DNA from: Osmia lignaria lignaria
Taxonomy: Eukaryota; Arthropoda; Insecta; Hymenoptera; Megachilidae
Direction of reading: 5' to 3'
Assembly (NCBI RefSeq): GCF_051020975.1
Contig: NW_027478158.1
Location: forward strand, 18,786,001 to 18,850,000
DNA length: 64,000 nt
Below are positions 1 through 13,600 of the stretch, piece after piece. Position 1 is the first letter of the stretch. The number at the start of each line of letters is the position of its first letter. A program made the position numbers and the translations under genes. The notes under the pieces are model-generated. The model ran no database searches. It was not told the origin of the DNA and saw only the letters and a program-made list of their open reading frames with translations.

Positions 1-870
1 TATTTGCAGATTCAGCTCAAAGGAACTGGCCTGACGGACATATTTCGAGATATTTCTTCTTCTTGTTGTTCTTCCTCTGCACAGCTAAGCTGGAAGTGGC
101 ATTTGCAGCTCGCAATAGTGCAGAGTTTTCTTAAAGAAAGGGGCCACGGTGTTTCTGTATCTCTATTATGTTGGTGCGGCTTCGGAACTTTTAAATATCT
201 TGATATATCTCGAGAACTACGCATCTGATCAAAAAATGTCATAGAACATAGAAAGTAGGAAACTTAATTCTCTACAAAAAAGGTCTCTTAATATTTTGCC
301 ATAGCTCGCTTCGTTTCCGAGATATTTGCAGATTTATCTCAAGGGAAGGGGCCTAACGGACATATTTCGAGATATTTCTTCTTCTTGTTGTTCTTCTTCT
401 GCACAGCTAAGCTGGAAGTGGCATTTCCAGCTCGCAATAGTGCAGAGTTATGTCAAAGAAAGGGGCCACGGTGTTTCTGTATCTCTATTATGTTGGTGCG
501 GTTTCGGAACTTTTAAATATCTTGATATATCTCGAGAACTACGCATCTGATCAAAAAATATCATAGAAGATAAAAAGTAGGAAACTTAATTCCCTACAAA
601 AAAGGTCTCTTAACATTTTGCCATAGCTCGCTTCGTTTCCGAGATATTTGCAGATATATCTCAAGGGAAGCGGCCTGACGGACATATTTCGAGATATTTC
701 TTCTTCTTGTTGTTCTTCTTCTGCACAGCTAAGCTGGAAGTGGCATTTGCGGCTCGCACTAGTGCAGAGTTATCTCAAAGAAAGGGGCCACGGTGTTTCT
801 GTATCTCTATTATGTCGGTGCGGCTTCGGAACTTTTAAATATCTCGATATATCTCGAAAACTACGCTTCT
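1..870 (+). repeat. Three-monomer block duplicated at 4187-5056
   Basis: The block matches 4187-5056 at an offset of 4186 bp (13 monomers). Shared rare markers are GTTTTCTTAAAG, AAAAAATGTCATA, CTTAATATTTTGCC, GTTATGTCAAAG and GGGAAGCGGCC. Differences visible by eye include CATAGAAAG against CATAAAAAG near 250, CTAAGCTGG against CTAAACTGG near 410, and TGTCGG against TGTTGG near 814. A third, shorter copy starts at 7729. Confidence 0.8.
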
Positions 871-3800
871 GATCAAAAAATATTATAGAACATAAATTGT
901 AGGAAACATAATTCTCTACAAAAAACGTCTCTTAACATTTTGCCATAGCTCGCTTCGTTTCCGAGATATTTGCAGATTCAGCTCAAAGGAACTGGCCTGA
1001 CGGACATATTTCGAGATATTTCTTCTTCTTGTTGTTCTTCCTCTGCACAGCTAAGCTGGAAGTGGCATTTGCAGCTCGCAATAGTGCAGAGTTATCCCAA
1101 AGAAAGGGGCCACGGTGTTTCTGTATCTCTATTATGTTGGTGCGGCTTCGGAACTTTTAAATATCTTGATATATCTCGAGAACTACGCATCTGATCAAAA
1201 AATATCATACTACATAAAAAGTAAGAAACTTAATTCTCTACAAGAAAGGTCTCTAAACATTTTGCCATAGCTCGCTTCGTTTCCGAGATATTTGCAGATT
1301 TATCTCAAGGGAAGGGGCCTCACGGACATATTTCGAGATATTTCTTCTTCTTGTTGTTCTTCTTCTGCACAGCTAAACTGGAAGTGGCATTTCCAGCTCG
1401 CAATAGTGCAGAGTTATCTCAAAGAAAGGGGCCACGGTGTTTCTGTATCTCTATTATGTTGGTGCGGCTTCGGAACTTTTAAATATCTTGATATATCTCG
1501 AGAACTACGCATCTGATCAAAAAATATCATAGAACACAAAAAGTAGGAAACTTAATTCTCTACAAAAAAGGTCTCTTAACATTTTGCCATAGCTCGCTTC
1601 GTTTCCGAGAAATTTGCAGATTTATCTCAAGGGAAGGGGCCTGACGGACATATTTCGAGATATTTCTTCTTCTTGTTGTTCTTCTTCTGCACAGCTGAGC
1701 TGGAAGTGGCATTTGCAGCTCGCAATAGTGCAGAGTTATCTCAAAGAAAGGGGCCACGGTGTTTCTGTATCTCTATTATGTTAGTGCGGCTTCGGAACTT
1801 TTAAATATCTCGATATATCTCGAAAACTACGCTTCTGATCAAAAAATATCATAGAGCGTAAATTGTAGGAAACATTATTCTCTACAAAAAAGGTCTCTTA
1901 ACATTTTGCCATAGCTCGCTTCGTTTCCGAGATATTTGCAGATATATCTCAAGGGAAGGGGCCTGACGGACATATTTCGAGATATTTCTTCTTCTTGTTG
2001 TTCTTCTTCTGCACAGCTAAGCTGGAAGTGGCATTTGCAGCTCGCAATAGTGCAGAGTTATCCCAAAGAAAGGGGCCACGGTGTTTCTGTATCTCTATTA
2101 TGTTGGTGCGGCTTCGGAACTTTTAAATATCTTGATATATCTCGAGAACTACGCATCTGATCAAAAAATATCATACTACATAAAAAGTAGGAAACTTAAT
2201 TCTCTACAAGAAAGGTCTCTAAACATTTTGCCATAGCTCGCTTCGTTTCCGAGATATTTGCAGATTTATCTCAAGGGAAGGGGCCTGACGGACATATTTC
2301 GAGATATTTCTTCTTCTTGTTGTTCTTCTTCTGCACAGCTAAGCTGGAAGTGGCATTTGCAGCTCGCAATAGTGCAGAGTTATCTCAAAGAAAGGGGCCA
2401 CGGTGTTTCTGTATCTCTATTATGTTGGTGCGGCTTCGGAACTTTTAAATATCTCGATATATCTCGAAAACTACGCTTCTGATCAAAAAATATCATAGAA
2501 CATAAAAAGTAGGAAACTTAATTCTCTACAAAAAAGGTCTCTTAACATTTTGCCATAGCTCGCTTCGTTTCCGAGATATTTGCAGATTCAGCTCAAAGGA
2601 ACGGGCCTGACGGACATATTTCGAGATACTTCTTCTTCTTGTTGTTCTTCCTCTGCACAGCTAAGCTGGAAGTGGCATTTGCGGCTCGCAATAGTGCAGA
2701 GTTATCTCAAAGAAAGGGGCCACGGTGTTTCTGTATCTCTATTATGTTGGTGCGGCTTCGGAACTTTTAAATATCTTGATATATCTCGAGAACTACGCAT
2801 CTGATCAAAAAATATCATAGAACATGAAAAGTAGGAAACTTAATTCTCTACAAAAAAGGTCTCTTAACATTTTGCCATAGCTCGCTTGGTTTCCGAGATA
2901 TTTGTAGATTTATCTCAAGGGAAGGGGCCTGACGGACATATTTCGAGATATTTCTTCTTCTTGTTGTTCTTCTTCTGCACAGCTAAGCTGGAAGTGGCAT
3001 TTGCGGCTCACACTAGTGCAGAGTTATCTCAAAGAAAGGGGCCACGGTGTTTCTGTATCTCTATTATGTTGGTGCGGCTTCGGAACTTTTAAATATCTCG
3101 ATATATCTCGAAAACTACGCATCTGATCAAAAAATATCATAGAACATAAAAAGTAGGAAACTTAATTCTCTACAAAAAAGGTCTCTTAACATTTTGCCAC
3201 AGCTCGCTTCGTTTCCGAGATATTTGCAGATTTATCTCAAGGGAAGGGGCCTGACGGACATATTTCAAGATATTTCTTCTTCTTGTTGTTCTTCTTCTGC
3301 ACAGCTAAGCTGGAAGTGGCATTTGCGGCTCGCACTAGTGCAGAGTTATCTCAACGAAAGGGGCCACGGTGTTTCTGTATCTCTATTATGTTGGTGCGGC
3401 TTCGGAACTTTTAAATATCCCGATATATCTCGAAAACTACGCTTCTGATCAAAAAATATCATAGAACATAAATTGTAGGAAACATAATTCTCTACAAAAA
3501 ACGTCTCTTAACATTTTGCCATAGCTCGCTTCGTTTCCGAGATATTTGCAGATTCAGCTCAAAGGAACTGGCCTGACGGACATATTTCGAGATATTTCTT
3601 CTTCTTGTTGTTCTTCCTCTGCACAGCTAAGCTGGAAGTGGCATTTGCAGCTCGCAATAGTGCAGAGTTATCTCAAAGAAAGGGGCCACGGTGTTTCTGT
3701 ATCTCTATTATGTTGGTGCGGCTTCGGAACTTTTAAATATCTTGATATATCTCGAGAACTACGCATCTGATCAAAAAATATCATAGAAGATAAAAAGTAG

Positions 3801-4186
3801 GAAACTTAATTCTCTACAAAAAAGGTTTCTTAACATTTTGCCATAGCTCGCTTCGTTTCCGAGATATTTGCAGATATATCTCAAGGGAAGCGGCCTGACG
3901 GACATATTTCGAGATATTTCTTCTTCTTGTTGTTCTTCTTCTGCACAGCTAAGCTGGAAGTGGCATTTGCGGCTCGCACTAGTGCAGAGTTATCTCAAAG
4001 AAAGGGGCCACGGTGTTTCTGTATCTCTATTATGTTGGTGCGGCTTCGGAACTTTTAAATATCTCGATATATCTCGAAAACTACGCTTCTGATCAAAAAA
4101 TATTATAGAACATAAATTGTAGGAAACACAATTCTCTACAAAAAACGTCTCTTAACATTTTGCCATAGCTCGCTTCGTTTCCGAGA

Positions 4187-5056
4187 TATTTGCAGATTCA
4201 GCTCAAAGGAACTGGCCTGACGGACATATTTCGAGATATTTCTTCTTCTTGTTGTTCTTCCTCTGCACAGCTAAGCTGGAAGTGGCATTTGCAGCTCGCA
4301 ATAGTGCAGAGTTTTCTTAAAGAAAGGGGCCACGGTGTTTCTGTATCTCTATTATGTTGGTGCGGCTTCGGAACTTTTAAATATCTTGATATATCTCGAG
4401 AACTACGCATCTGATCAAAAAATGTCATAAAACATAAAAAGTAGGAAACTTAATTCTCTACAAAAAAGGTCTCTTAATATTTTGCCATAGCTCGCTTCGT
4501 TTCCGAGATATTTGCAGATTTATCTCAAGGGAAGGGGCCTAACGGACATATTTCGAGATATTTCTTCTTCTTGTTGTTCTTCTTCTGCACAGCTAAACTG
4601 GAAGTGGCATTTCCAGCTCGCAATAGTGCAGAGTTATGTCAAAGAAAGGGGCCACGGTGTTTCTGTATCTCTATTATGTTGGTGCGGTTTCGGAACTTTT
4701 AAATATCTTGATATATCTCGAGAACTACGCATCTGATCAAAAAATATCATAGAAGATAAAAAGTAGGAAACTTAATTCTCTACAAAAAAGGTCTCTTAAC
4801 ATTTTGCCATAGCTCGCTTCGTTTCCGAGATATTTGCAGATATATCTCAAGGGAAGCGGCCTGACGGACATATTTCGAGATATTTCTTCTTCTTGTTGTT
4901 CTTCTTCTGCACAGCTAAGCTGGAAGTGGCATTTGCGGCTCGCACTAGTGCAGAGTTATCTCAAAGAAAGGGGCCACGGTGTTTCTGTATCTCTATTATG
5001 TTGGTGCGGCTTCGGAACTTTTAAATATCTCGATATATCTAGAAAACTACGCTTCT
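4187..5056 (+). repeat. Second copy of the 1-870 block
   Basis: This copy carries the same order of three subtypes as 1-870. The flanks differ: upstream is an AAAAAACGTC linker and downstream is CATAGAACCTCAATTG. It is therefore a transposed block inside the array and not a simple tandem copy. Confidence 0.8.
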
Positions 5057-6118
5057 GATCAAAAAATATCATAGAACCTCAATTGTAGGAAACATAATTC
5101 TCTACAAAAAAGGTCTCTTAACATTTTGCCATAGGTCGCTTCGTTTCCGAGATATTTGCAGATATATCTCAAGGGAAGGGGCCTGACGGACATATTTCGA
5201 GATATTTCTTCTTCTTGTTGTTCTTCTTCTGCACAGCTAAGCTGGAAGTGGCATTTGCGGCTCGCACTAGTGCAGAGTTATCTCAACGAAAGGGGCCACG
5301 GTGTTTCTGTATCTCTATTATGTTGGTGCGGCTTCGGAACTTTTAAATATCTCGATATATCTCGAAAACTACGCTTCTGATCAAAAAATATTATAGAACA
5401 TAAATTGTAGGAAACATAATTCTCTACAAAAAACGCCTCTTAACATTTTGCCATAGCTCGCTTCGTTTCCGAGATATTTGCAGATTCAGCTCAAAGGAAC
5501 TGGCCTGACGGACATATTTCGAGATATTTCTTCTTCTTGTTGTTCTTCCTCTGCACAGCTAAGCTGGAAGTGGCATTTGCAGCTCGCAATAGTGCAGAGT
5601 TATCTCAAAGAAAGGGGCCACGGTGTTTCTGTATCTCTATTATGTTGGTGCGGCTTCGGCACTTTTAAATATCTTGATATATCTCGAGAGCTACGCATCT
5701 CATCAAAAAATATCATAGAACATGAAAAGTAGGAAACTTAATTCTCTACAAAAAAGGTCTCTTAACATTTTGCCATAGCTCGCTTCGTTTCCGAGATATT
5801 TGCAGATTCAGCTCAAAGGAACTGGCCTGACGGACATATTTCGAGATATTTCTTCTTCTTGTTGTTCTTCTTCTGCACAGCTAAGCTCGAAGCGGCATTT
5901 GCAGCTCGCAATAGTGCAGAGTTATCTCAAAGAAAGAGGCCACGGTGTTTCTGTACCTCTATTATGTTGGTGCAGCTTCGGAACTTTTAAATATCTTGAT
6001 ATATCTCGAGAACTACGCTTCTGATCAAAAAATATCATCGAACATAAAAAGTAGGAAACTTAATTCTCTACAAAAAAGGTCTCTTAACATTTTGCCATAG
6101 CTCGCTTCGTTTCCGAGA

Positions 6119-7084
6119 TATTTGCAGATTTATCGCAAGGGAAGTGGCCTGACGGACATATTTCGAGATATTTCTTCTTCTTGTTGTTCTTGTTCTGCAC
6201 AGCTAAGCTGGAAGTGGCATTTGCAGCTCGCAATAGTGCAGAGTTATCCCAAAGAAAGGGGCCACGGTGTTTCTGTATCTCTATTATGTTGGTGCGGCTT
6301 CGGAACTTTTAAATATCTTGATATATCTCGAGAACTACGCATCTGATCAAAAAATATCATACTACATAAAAAGTAAGAAACTTAATTCTCTACAAGAAAG
6401 GTCTCTAAACATTTTGCCATAGCTCGCTTCGTTTCCGAGATATTTGCAGATTTATCTCAAGGGAAGGGGCCTCACGGACATATTTCGAGATATTTCTTCT
6501 TCTTGTTGTGCTTCTTCTGCACAGCTAAGCTGGAAGTGGCATTTGCAGCTCGCAATAGTGCAGAGTTATCTCAAAGAGAGGGGCCACGGTGTTTCTGTAT
6601 CTCTATTATGTTGGTGCGGCTTCGGAACTTTTAAATATCTTGATATATCTCGAGAACTACGCATCTGATCAAAAAATATCATAGAAGATAAAAAGTAGGA
6701 AACTCAATTCTCTACAAAAAAGGTCTCTTAACATTTTGCCATAGCTCGCTTCGTTTCCGAGATATTTGCATATTTATCTCAAGGGAAGGGGCCTAACGGA
6801 CATATTTCGAGATATTTCTTCTTCTTGTTGTTCTTCTTCTGCACAGCTAAACTGGAAGTGGCATTTCCAGCTGGCAATAGTGCAGAGTTATCTCAAAGAA
6901 AGGGGCCACGGTGTTTCTGTATCTCTATTATGTTGGTGCGGCTTCGGAACTTTTAAATATCTTGATATATCTCGAGAACTACGCATCTGATCAAAAAATA
7001 TCATAGAACATAGAAAGTAGGAAACTTAATTCTCTACAAAAAAGGTCTCTTAACATTTTGCCATAGCTCGCTTCGTTTCCGAGA
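6119..7084 (+). repeat. Diverged earlier copy of the trimer HOR
   Basis: The subtypes CTTGTTCTGC, TTGTGCTTC and TTTGCATATTTATC appear in this order, as in 8373-9338, at an offset of 2254 bp (7 monomers). Differences include TATCGCAAGG near 6130, CCTAACGG near 6792 and CCAGCTGGCAAT near 6867. Confidence 0.75.
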
Positions 7085-8372
7085 TATTTGCAGATTTATC
7101 TCAAGGGAAGGGGCCTGACGGACATATTTCGAGATATTTCTTCTTCTTGTTGTTCTTCTTCTGCACAGCTGAGCTGGAAGTGGCATTTGCAGGTCGCAAT
7201 AGTGCAGAGTTATCTCAAAGAAAGGGGCCACGGTGTTTCCGTATCTCTATTATGTTGGTGCGGCTTCGGAACTTTTAAATATCTCGATATATCTCTAAAA
7301 CTACGCTTCTGATCAAAAAATATCATAGAAGATAAAAAGTAGGAAACTTAATTCTCTACAAAAAAGGTCTCTTAACATTTTGCCATAGCTCGCTTCGTTT
7401 CCGAGATATTTGCAGATATATCTCAAGGGAAGGGGCCTGACGGACATATTTCGAGATATTTCTTCTTCTTGTTGTTCTTCTTCTGCACAGCTAAGCTGGA
7501 AGTTGCATTTGCGGCTCGCACTAGTGCACAGTTATCTCAAAGAAAGGGGCCACGGTGTTTCTGTATCTCTATTATATTGGTGCGTCTTCGGAACTTTTAA
7601 ATATCTCGATATATCTCGAAAACTACGCTTCTGATCAAAAAATATCATAGAACATGAAAAGTAGGAAACTTAATTCTCTACAAAAAAGGTCTCTTAACAT
7701 TTTGCCATAGCTCGCTTCGTTTCCGAGATATTTGCAGATTCAGCTCAAAGGAACTGGCCGGACGGACATATTTCGAGATATTTCTTCTTCTTGTTGTTCT
7801 TCCTCTGCACAGCTAAGCTGGAAGTGGCATTTGCAGCTCGCAATAGTGCAGAGTTTTCTTAAAGAAAGGGGCCACGGTGTTTCTGTATCTCTATTATGTT
7901 GGTGCGGCTTCGGAACTTTTAAATATCTTGATATATCTCGAGAACTACGCATCTGATCAAAAAATGTCATAGAACATAAAAAGCAGGAAACTTAATTCTC
8001 TACAAAAAAGGTCTCTTAATATTTTGCCATAGCTCGCTTCGTTTCCGAGATATTTGCAGATTTATCTCAAGGGAAGGGGCCTAACGGACATATTTCGAGA
8101 TATTTCTTCTTCTTGTTGTTCTTCTTCTGCACAGCTAAACTGGAAGTGGCATTTCCAGCTCGTAATAGTGCAGAGTTATCTCAAAGAAAGGGGCCACGGT
8201 GTTTCTGTATCTCTATTATGTTGGTGCGGTTTCGGAACTTTTAAATATCTTGATATATCTCGAGAACTACGCTTCTGATCAAAAAATATCATCGAACATA
8301 AAAAGTAGGAAACTTAATTCTCTACAAAAAAGGTCTATTAACATTTTGCCATAGCTCGCTTCGTTTCCGAGA

Positions 8373-10690
8373 TATTTGCAGATTTATCTCAAGGGAAGTG
8401 GCCTGACGGACATATTTCGAGATATTTCTTCTTCTTGTTGTTCTTGTTCTGCACAGCTAAGCTGGAAGTGGCATTTGCAGCTCGCAATAGTGCAGAGTTA
8501 TCCCAAAGAAAGGGGCCACGGTGTTTCTGTATCTCTATTATGTTGGTGCGGCTTCGGAACTTTTAAATATCTTGATATATCTCGAGAACTACGCATCTGA
8601 TCAAAAAATATCATACTACATAAAAAGTAAGAAACTTAATTCTCTACAAGAAAGGTCTCTAAACATTTTGCCATAGCTCGCTTCGTTTCCGAGATATTTG
8701 CAGATTTATCTCAAGGGAAGGGGCCTCACGGACATATTTCGAGATATTTCTTCTTCTTGTTGTGCTTCTTCTGCACAGCTAAGCTGGAAGTGGCATTTGC
8801 AGCTCGCAATAGTGCAGAGTTATCTCAAAGAGAGGGGCCACGGTGTTTCTGTATCTCTATTATGTTGGTGCGGCTTCGGAACTTTTAAATATCTTGATAT
8901 ATCTCGAGAACTACGCATCTGATCAAAAAATATCATAGAAGATAAAAAGTAGGAAACTTAATTCTCTACAAAAAAGGTCTCTTAACATTTTGCCATAGCT
9001 CGCTTCGTTTCCGAGATATTTGCATATTTATCTCAAGGGAAGGGGCCTGACGGACATATTTCGAGATATTTCTTCTTCTTGTTGTTCTTCTTCTGCACAG
9101 CTAAACTGGAAGTGGCATTTCCAGCTCGCAATAGTGCAGAGTTATCTCAAAGAAAGGGGCCACGGTGTTTCTGTATCTCTATTATGTTGGTGCGGTTTCG
9201 GAACTTTTAAATATCTTGATATATCTCGAGAACTACGCATCTGATCAAAAAATATCATAGAAGATAAAAAGTAGGAAACATAATTCTCTACAAAAAAGGT
9301 CTCTTAACATTTTGCCATAGCTCGCTTCGTTTCCGAGATATTTGCAGATTCAGCTCAAAGGAACTGGCCTGACGGACATATTTCGAGATATTTCTTCTTC
9401 TTGTTGTTCTTGTTCTGCACAGCTAAGCTGGAAGTGGCATTTGCAGCTCGCAATAGTGCAGAGTTATCCCAAAGAAAGGGGCCACGGTGTTTCTGTATCT
9501 CTATTATGTTGGTGCGGCTTCGGAACTTTTAAATATCTTGATATATCTCGAGAACTACGCATCTGATCAAAAAATATCATACTACATAAAAAGTAAGAAA
9601 CTTAATTCTCTACAAGAAAGGTCTCTAAACATTTTGCCATAGCTCGCTTCGTTTCCGAGATATTTGCAGATTTATCTCAAGGGAAGGGGCCTCACGGACA
9701 TATTTCGAGATATTTCTTCTTCTTGTTGTGCTTCTTCTGCACAGCTAAGCTGGAAGTGGCATTTGCAGCTCGCAATAGTGCAGAGTTATCTCAAAGAGAG
9801 GGGCCACGGTGTTTCTGTATCTCTATTATGTTGGTGCGGCTTCGGAACTTTTAAATATCTTGATATATCTCGAGAACTACGCATCTGATCAAAAAATATC
9901 ATAGAAGATAAAAAGTAGGAAACTTAATTCTCTACAAAAAAGGTCTCTTAACATTTTGCCATAGCTCGCTTCGTTTCCGAGATATTTGCATATTTATCTC
10001 AAGGGAAGGGGCCTGACGGACATATTTCGAGATATTTCTTCTTCTTGTTGTTCTTCTTCTGCACAGCTAAACTGGAAGTGGCATTTCCAGCTCGCAATAG
10101 TGCAGAGTTATCTCAAAGAAAGGGGCCACGGTGTTTCTGTATCTCTATTATGTTGGTGCGGTTTCGGAACTTTTAAATATCTTGATATATCTCGAGAACT
10201 ACGCATCTGATCAAAAAATATCATAGAAGATAAAAAGTAGGAAACATAATTCTCTACAAAAAAGGTCTCTTAACATTTTGCCATAGCTCGCTTCGTTTCC
10301 GAGATATTTGCAGATTCAGCTCAAAGGAACTGGCCTGACGGACATATTTCGAGATATTTCTTCTTCTTGTTGTTCTTGTTCTGCACAGCTAAGCTGGAAG
10401 TGGCATTTGCAGCTCGCAATAGTGCAGAGTTATCCCAAAGAAAGGGGCCACGGTGTTTCTGTATCTCTATTATGTTGGTGCGGCTTCGGAACTTTTAAAT
10501 ATCTTGATATATCTCGAGAACTACGCATCTGATCAAAAAATATCATACTACATAAAAAGTAAGAAACTTAATTCTCTACAAGAAAGGTCTCTAAACATTT
10601 TGCCATAGCTCGCTTCGTTTCCGAGATATTTGCAGATTTATCTCAAGGGAACGGGCCTCACGGACATATTTCGAGATATTTCTTCTTCTT
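8373..10690 (+). repeat. Trimer HOR, 966-bp unit, about 2.4 copies
   Basis: Units at 8373-9338 and 9339-10304 repeat three subtypes in order (CTTGTTCTGC, TTGTGCTTC, TTTGCATATTTATC). A third unit continues through 10305-10626 and loses similarity around 10650-10690, where TTGTGCTTC is replaced by TTGTTCTTC. The linkers match as well: CTACATAAAAAGTAAG after monomer one and GATAAAAAGTAGGAAACAT after monomer three. The first unit starts with GATTTATCTC while the second and third start with GATTCAGCTC, so the exchange point lies inside the first monomer. Confidence 0.85.
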
Positions 10691-13600
10691 GTTGTTCTTC
10701 TTCTGCACAGCTAAGCTGGAAGTGGCATTTGCGGCTCGCACTAGTGCAGAGTTATCTCAAAGAAAGGGGCCACGGTGTTTCTGTATCTCTATTATGTTGG
10801 TGCGGCTTCGGAACTTTTAAATATCTCGATATATCTCGAAAACTACGCTTCTGATCAAAAAATATCATAGAACATAAAAAGTAGGAAACTTAATTCTCTA
10901 CAAAAAAGGTCTCTTAACATTTTGCCATAGCTCGCTTCGTTTCCGAGATATTTGCAGATTTATCTCAAGGGAAGGGGCCTAACGGACATATTTCGAGATA
11001 TTTCTTCTTCTTGTTGTTGTTCTTCTGCACAGCTAAACTGGAAGTGGCATTTCCAGCTCGCAATAGTGCAGAGTTATCTCAAAGAACGGGGCCACGGTGT
11101 TTCTGTATCTCTATTATGTTGGTGCGGTTTCGGAACTTTTAAATATCTTGATATATCTCGAGAACTACGCATCTGATCAAAAAATATCATAGAACATAAA
11201 AAGTAGGAAACTTAATTCTCTACAAAAAAGGTCTCTTAACATTTTGCCATAGCTCGCTTCGTTTCCGAGATATTTGCAGATTTATCTCAAGGGACGGGGC
11301 CTGACGGTCATATTTCGAGATATTTCTTCTTCTTGTTGTTCTTCTTCTGCACAGCTGAGCTGGAAGTGGCATTTGCAGGTCGCAATAGTGCAGAGTTATC
11401 TCAAAGAAAGGGGCCACGGTGTTTCTGTATCTCTATTATGTTGGTGCGGCTTCGGAACTTTTAAATATCTCGATATATCTCGAAAACTACGCTTCTGATC
11501 AAAAAATATCATAGAACGTAAATTGTAGGAAACATTATTCTCTACAAAAAAGGTCTCTTAACATTTTGCCATAGCTCGCTTCGTTTCCGAGATATTTGCA
11601 GATTCATCTCAAGGGAAGGGGTCTGACGGACATATTTCGAGATATTTCTTCTTCTTGTTGTTCTTCTTCTGCACAGCTAAGCTCGAAGCGGCATTTGCAG
11701 CTCGCAATAGTGCAGAGTTATCTCAAAGAAAGAGGCCACGGTGTTTCTGTACCTCTATTATGTTGGTGCAGCTTCGGAACTTTTAAATATCTTGATATAT
11801 CTCGAGAACTACGCTTCTGATCAAAAAATATCATCGAACATAAAAAGTAGGAAACTTAATTCTCTACAAAAAAGGTCTCTTAACATTTTGCCATAGCTCG
11901 CTTGGTTTCCGAGATATTTGCAGATATATCTCAAGGGAAGTGGCCTGACGGACATATTTCGAGATATTTCTTCTTCTTGTTGTTCTTGTTCTGCACAGCT
12001 AAGCTGGAAGTGGCATTTGCAGCTCGCAATAGTGCAGAGTTATCCCAAAGAAAGGGGCCACGGTGTTTCTGTATCTCTATTATGTTGGTGCGGCTTCGGA
12101 ACTTTTAAATATCTTGATATATCTCGAGAACTACGCATCTGATCAAAAAATATCATACTACATAAAAAGTAGGAAACTTAATTCTCTACAAGAAAGGTGT
12201 CTAAACATTTTGCCATAGCTCGCTTCGTTTCCGAGATATTTGCAGATTTATCTCAAGGGAAGGGGCCTGACGGACATATTTCGAGATATTTCTTCTTCTT
12301 GTTGTTCTTCTTCTGCACAGCTAAGCTGGAAGTGGCATTTGCAGCTCGCAATAGTGCAGAGTTATCTCAAAGAGAGGGGCCACGGTGTTTCTGTATCTCT
12401 ATTATGTTGGTGCGGCTTCGGAACTTCTAAATATCTTGATATATCTCGAGAACTACGCATCTGATCAAAAAATATCATAGAAGATAAAAAGTAGGAATCT
12501 TAATTCTCTACAAAAAAGGTCTCTTAACATTTTGCCATAGCTCGCTTGGTTTCCCAGATATTTGCATATTTATCTCAAGGGAAGGGGCCTGACGGACATA
12601 TTTCGAGATATTTCTTCTTCTTGTTGTTCTTCTTCTGCACAGCTATGCTGCAAGTTGCATTTGCGGCTCGCACTCGTGCACAGTTATCTCAAAGAAAGGG
12701 GCCACGGTGTTTCTGTATCTCTATTATGTTGGTGCGTCTTCGGAACTTTTAAATATCTCGATATATCTCGAAAACTACGCTTCTGATCAAAAAATATCAT
12801 AGAACATAAATTGTAGGAAACATAATTCTCTACAAAAAACGTCTCTTAACATTTTGCCATAGCTCGCTTCATTTCCGAGATATTTGCAGATTCAGCTCAA
12901 TGGAACTGGCCTGACGGACATATTTCGAGATATTTCTTCTTCTTGTTGTTCTTCTTCTGCACAGCTAAGCTGGAAGTTGCATTTGCGGCTCGCACTAGTG
13001 CACAGTTATCTCAAAGAAAGGGGCCACGGTGTTTCTGTATCTCTATTATGTTGGTGCGGCTTCGGAACTTTTAAATATCTTGATATATCTCGAGAGCTAC
13101 GCATCTGATCAAAAAATATCATAGAACATGAAAAGTAGGAAACTTAATTCTCTACAAAAAAGGTCTCTTAACATTTTGCCATAGCTCGCTTCGTTTCCGA
13201 GATATTTGCAGATTCAGCTCAAAGGAACTGGCCTGACGGACATATTTCGAGATATTTCTTCTTCTTGTTGTTCTTCCTCTGCACAGCTAAGCTGGAAGTG
13301 GCATTTGCAGCTCGCAATAGTGCAGAGTTATCTTAAAGAAAGGGGCCACGGTGTTTCTGTATCTCTATTATGTTGGTGCGGCTTCGGAACTTTTACATAT
13401 CTTGATATATCTCGAGAACTACGCATCTGATCAAAAAATGTCATAGAACATAAAAAGTAGGAAACTTAATTCTCTACAAAAAAGGTCTCTTAACATTCTG
13501 CCATAGCTCGCTTCGTTTCCGAGATATTTGCATATTTATCTCAAGGGAAGGGGCCTGACGGACATATTTCGAGATATTTCTTCTTCTTGTTGTTCTTCTT

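Noticed and set aside
12..242. Minus-strand open frames of 76 residues (12-242, 4198-4428, 7740-7970)
   Set aside because: They exist only where the GTTTTCTTAAAG and AAAAAATGTCAT variants coincide, and are antisense shadows of the same monomer.
1560..1757. Minus-strand 65-residue open frames (also near 7034, 11220, 16050, 18626, 34724, 37622, 44706)
   Set aside because: They appear only in copies where GCTAAGCTGG is changed to GCTGAGCTGG or GCAAAACTGG, which removes an antisense stop. There is no other sign of coding.
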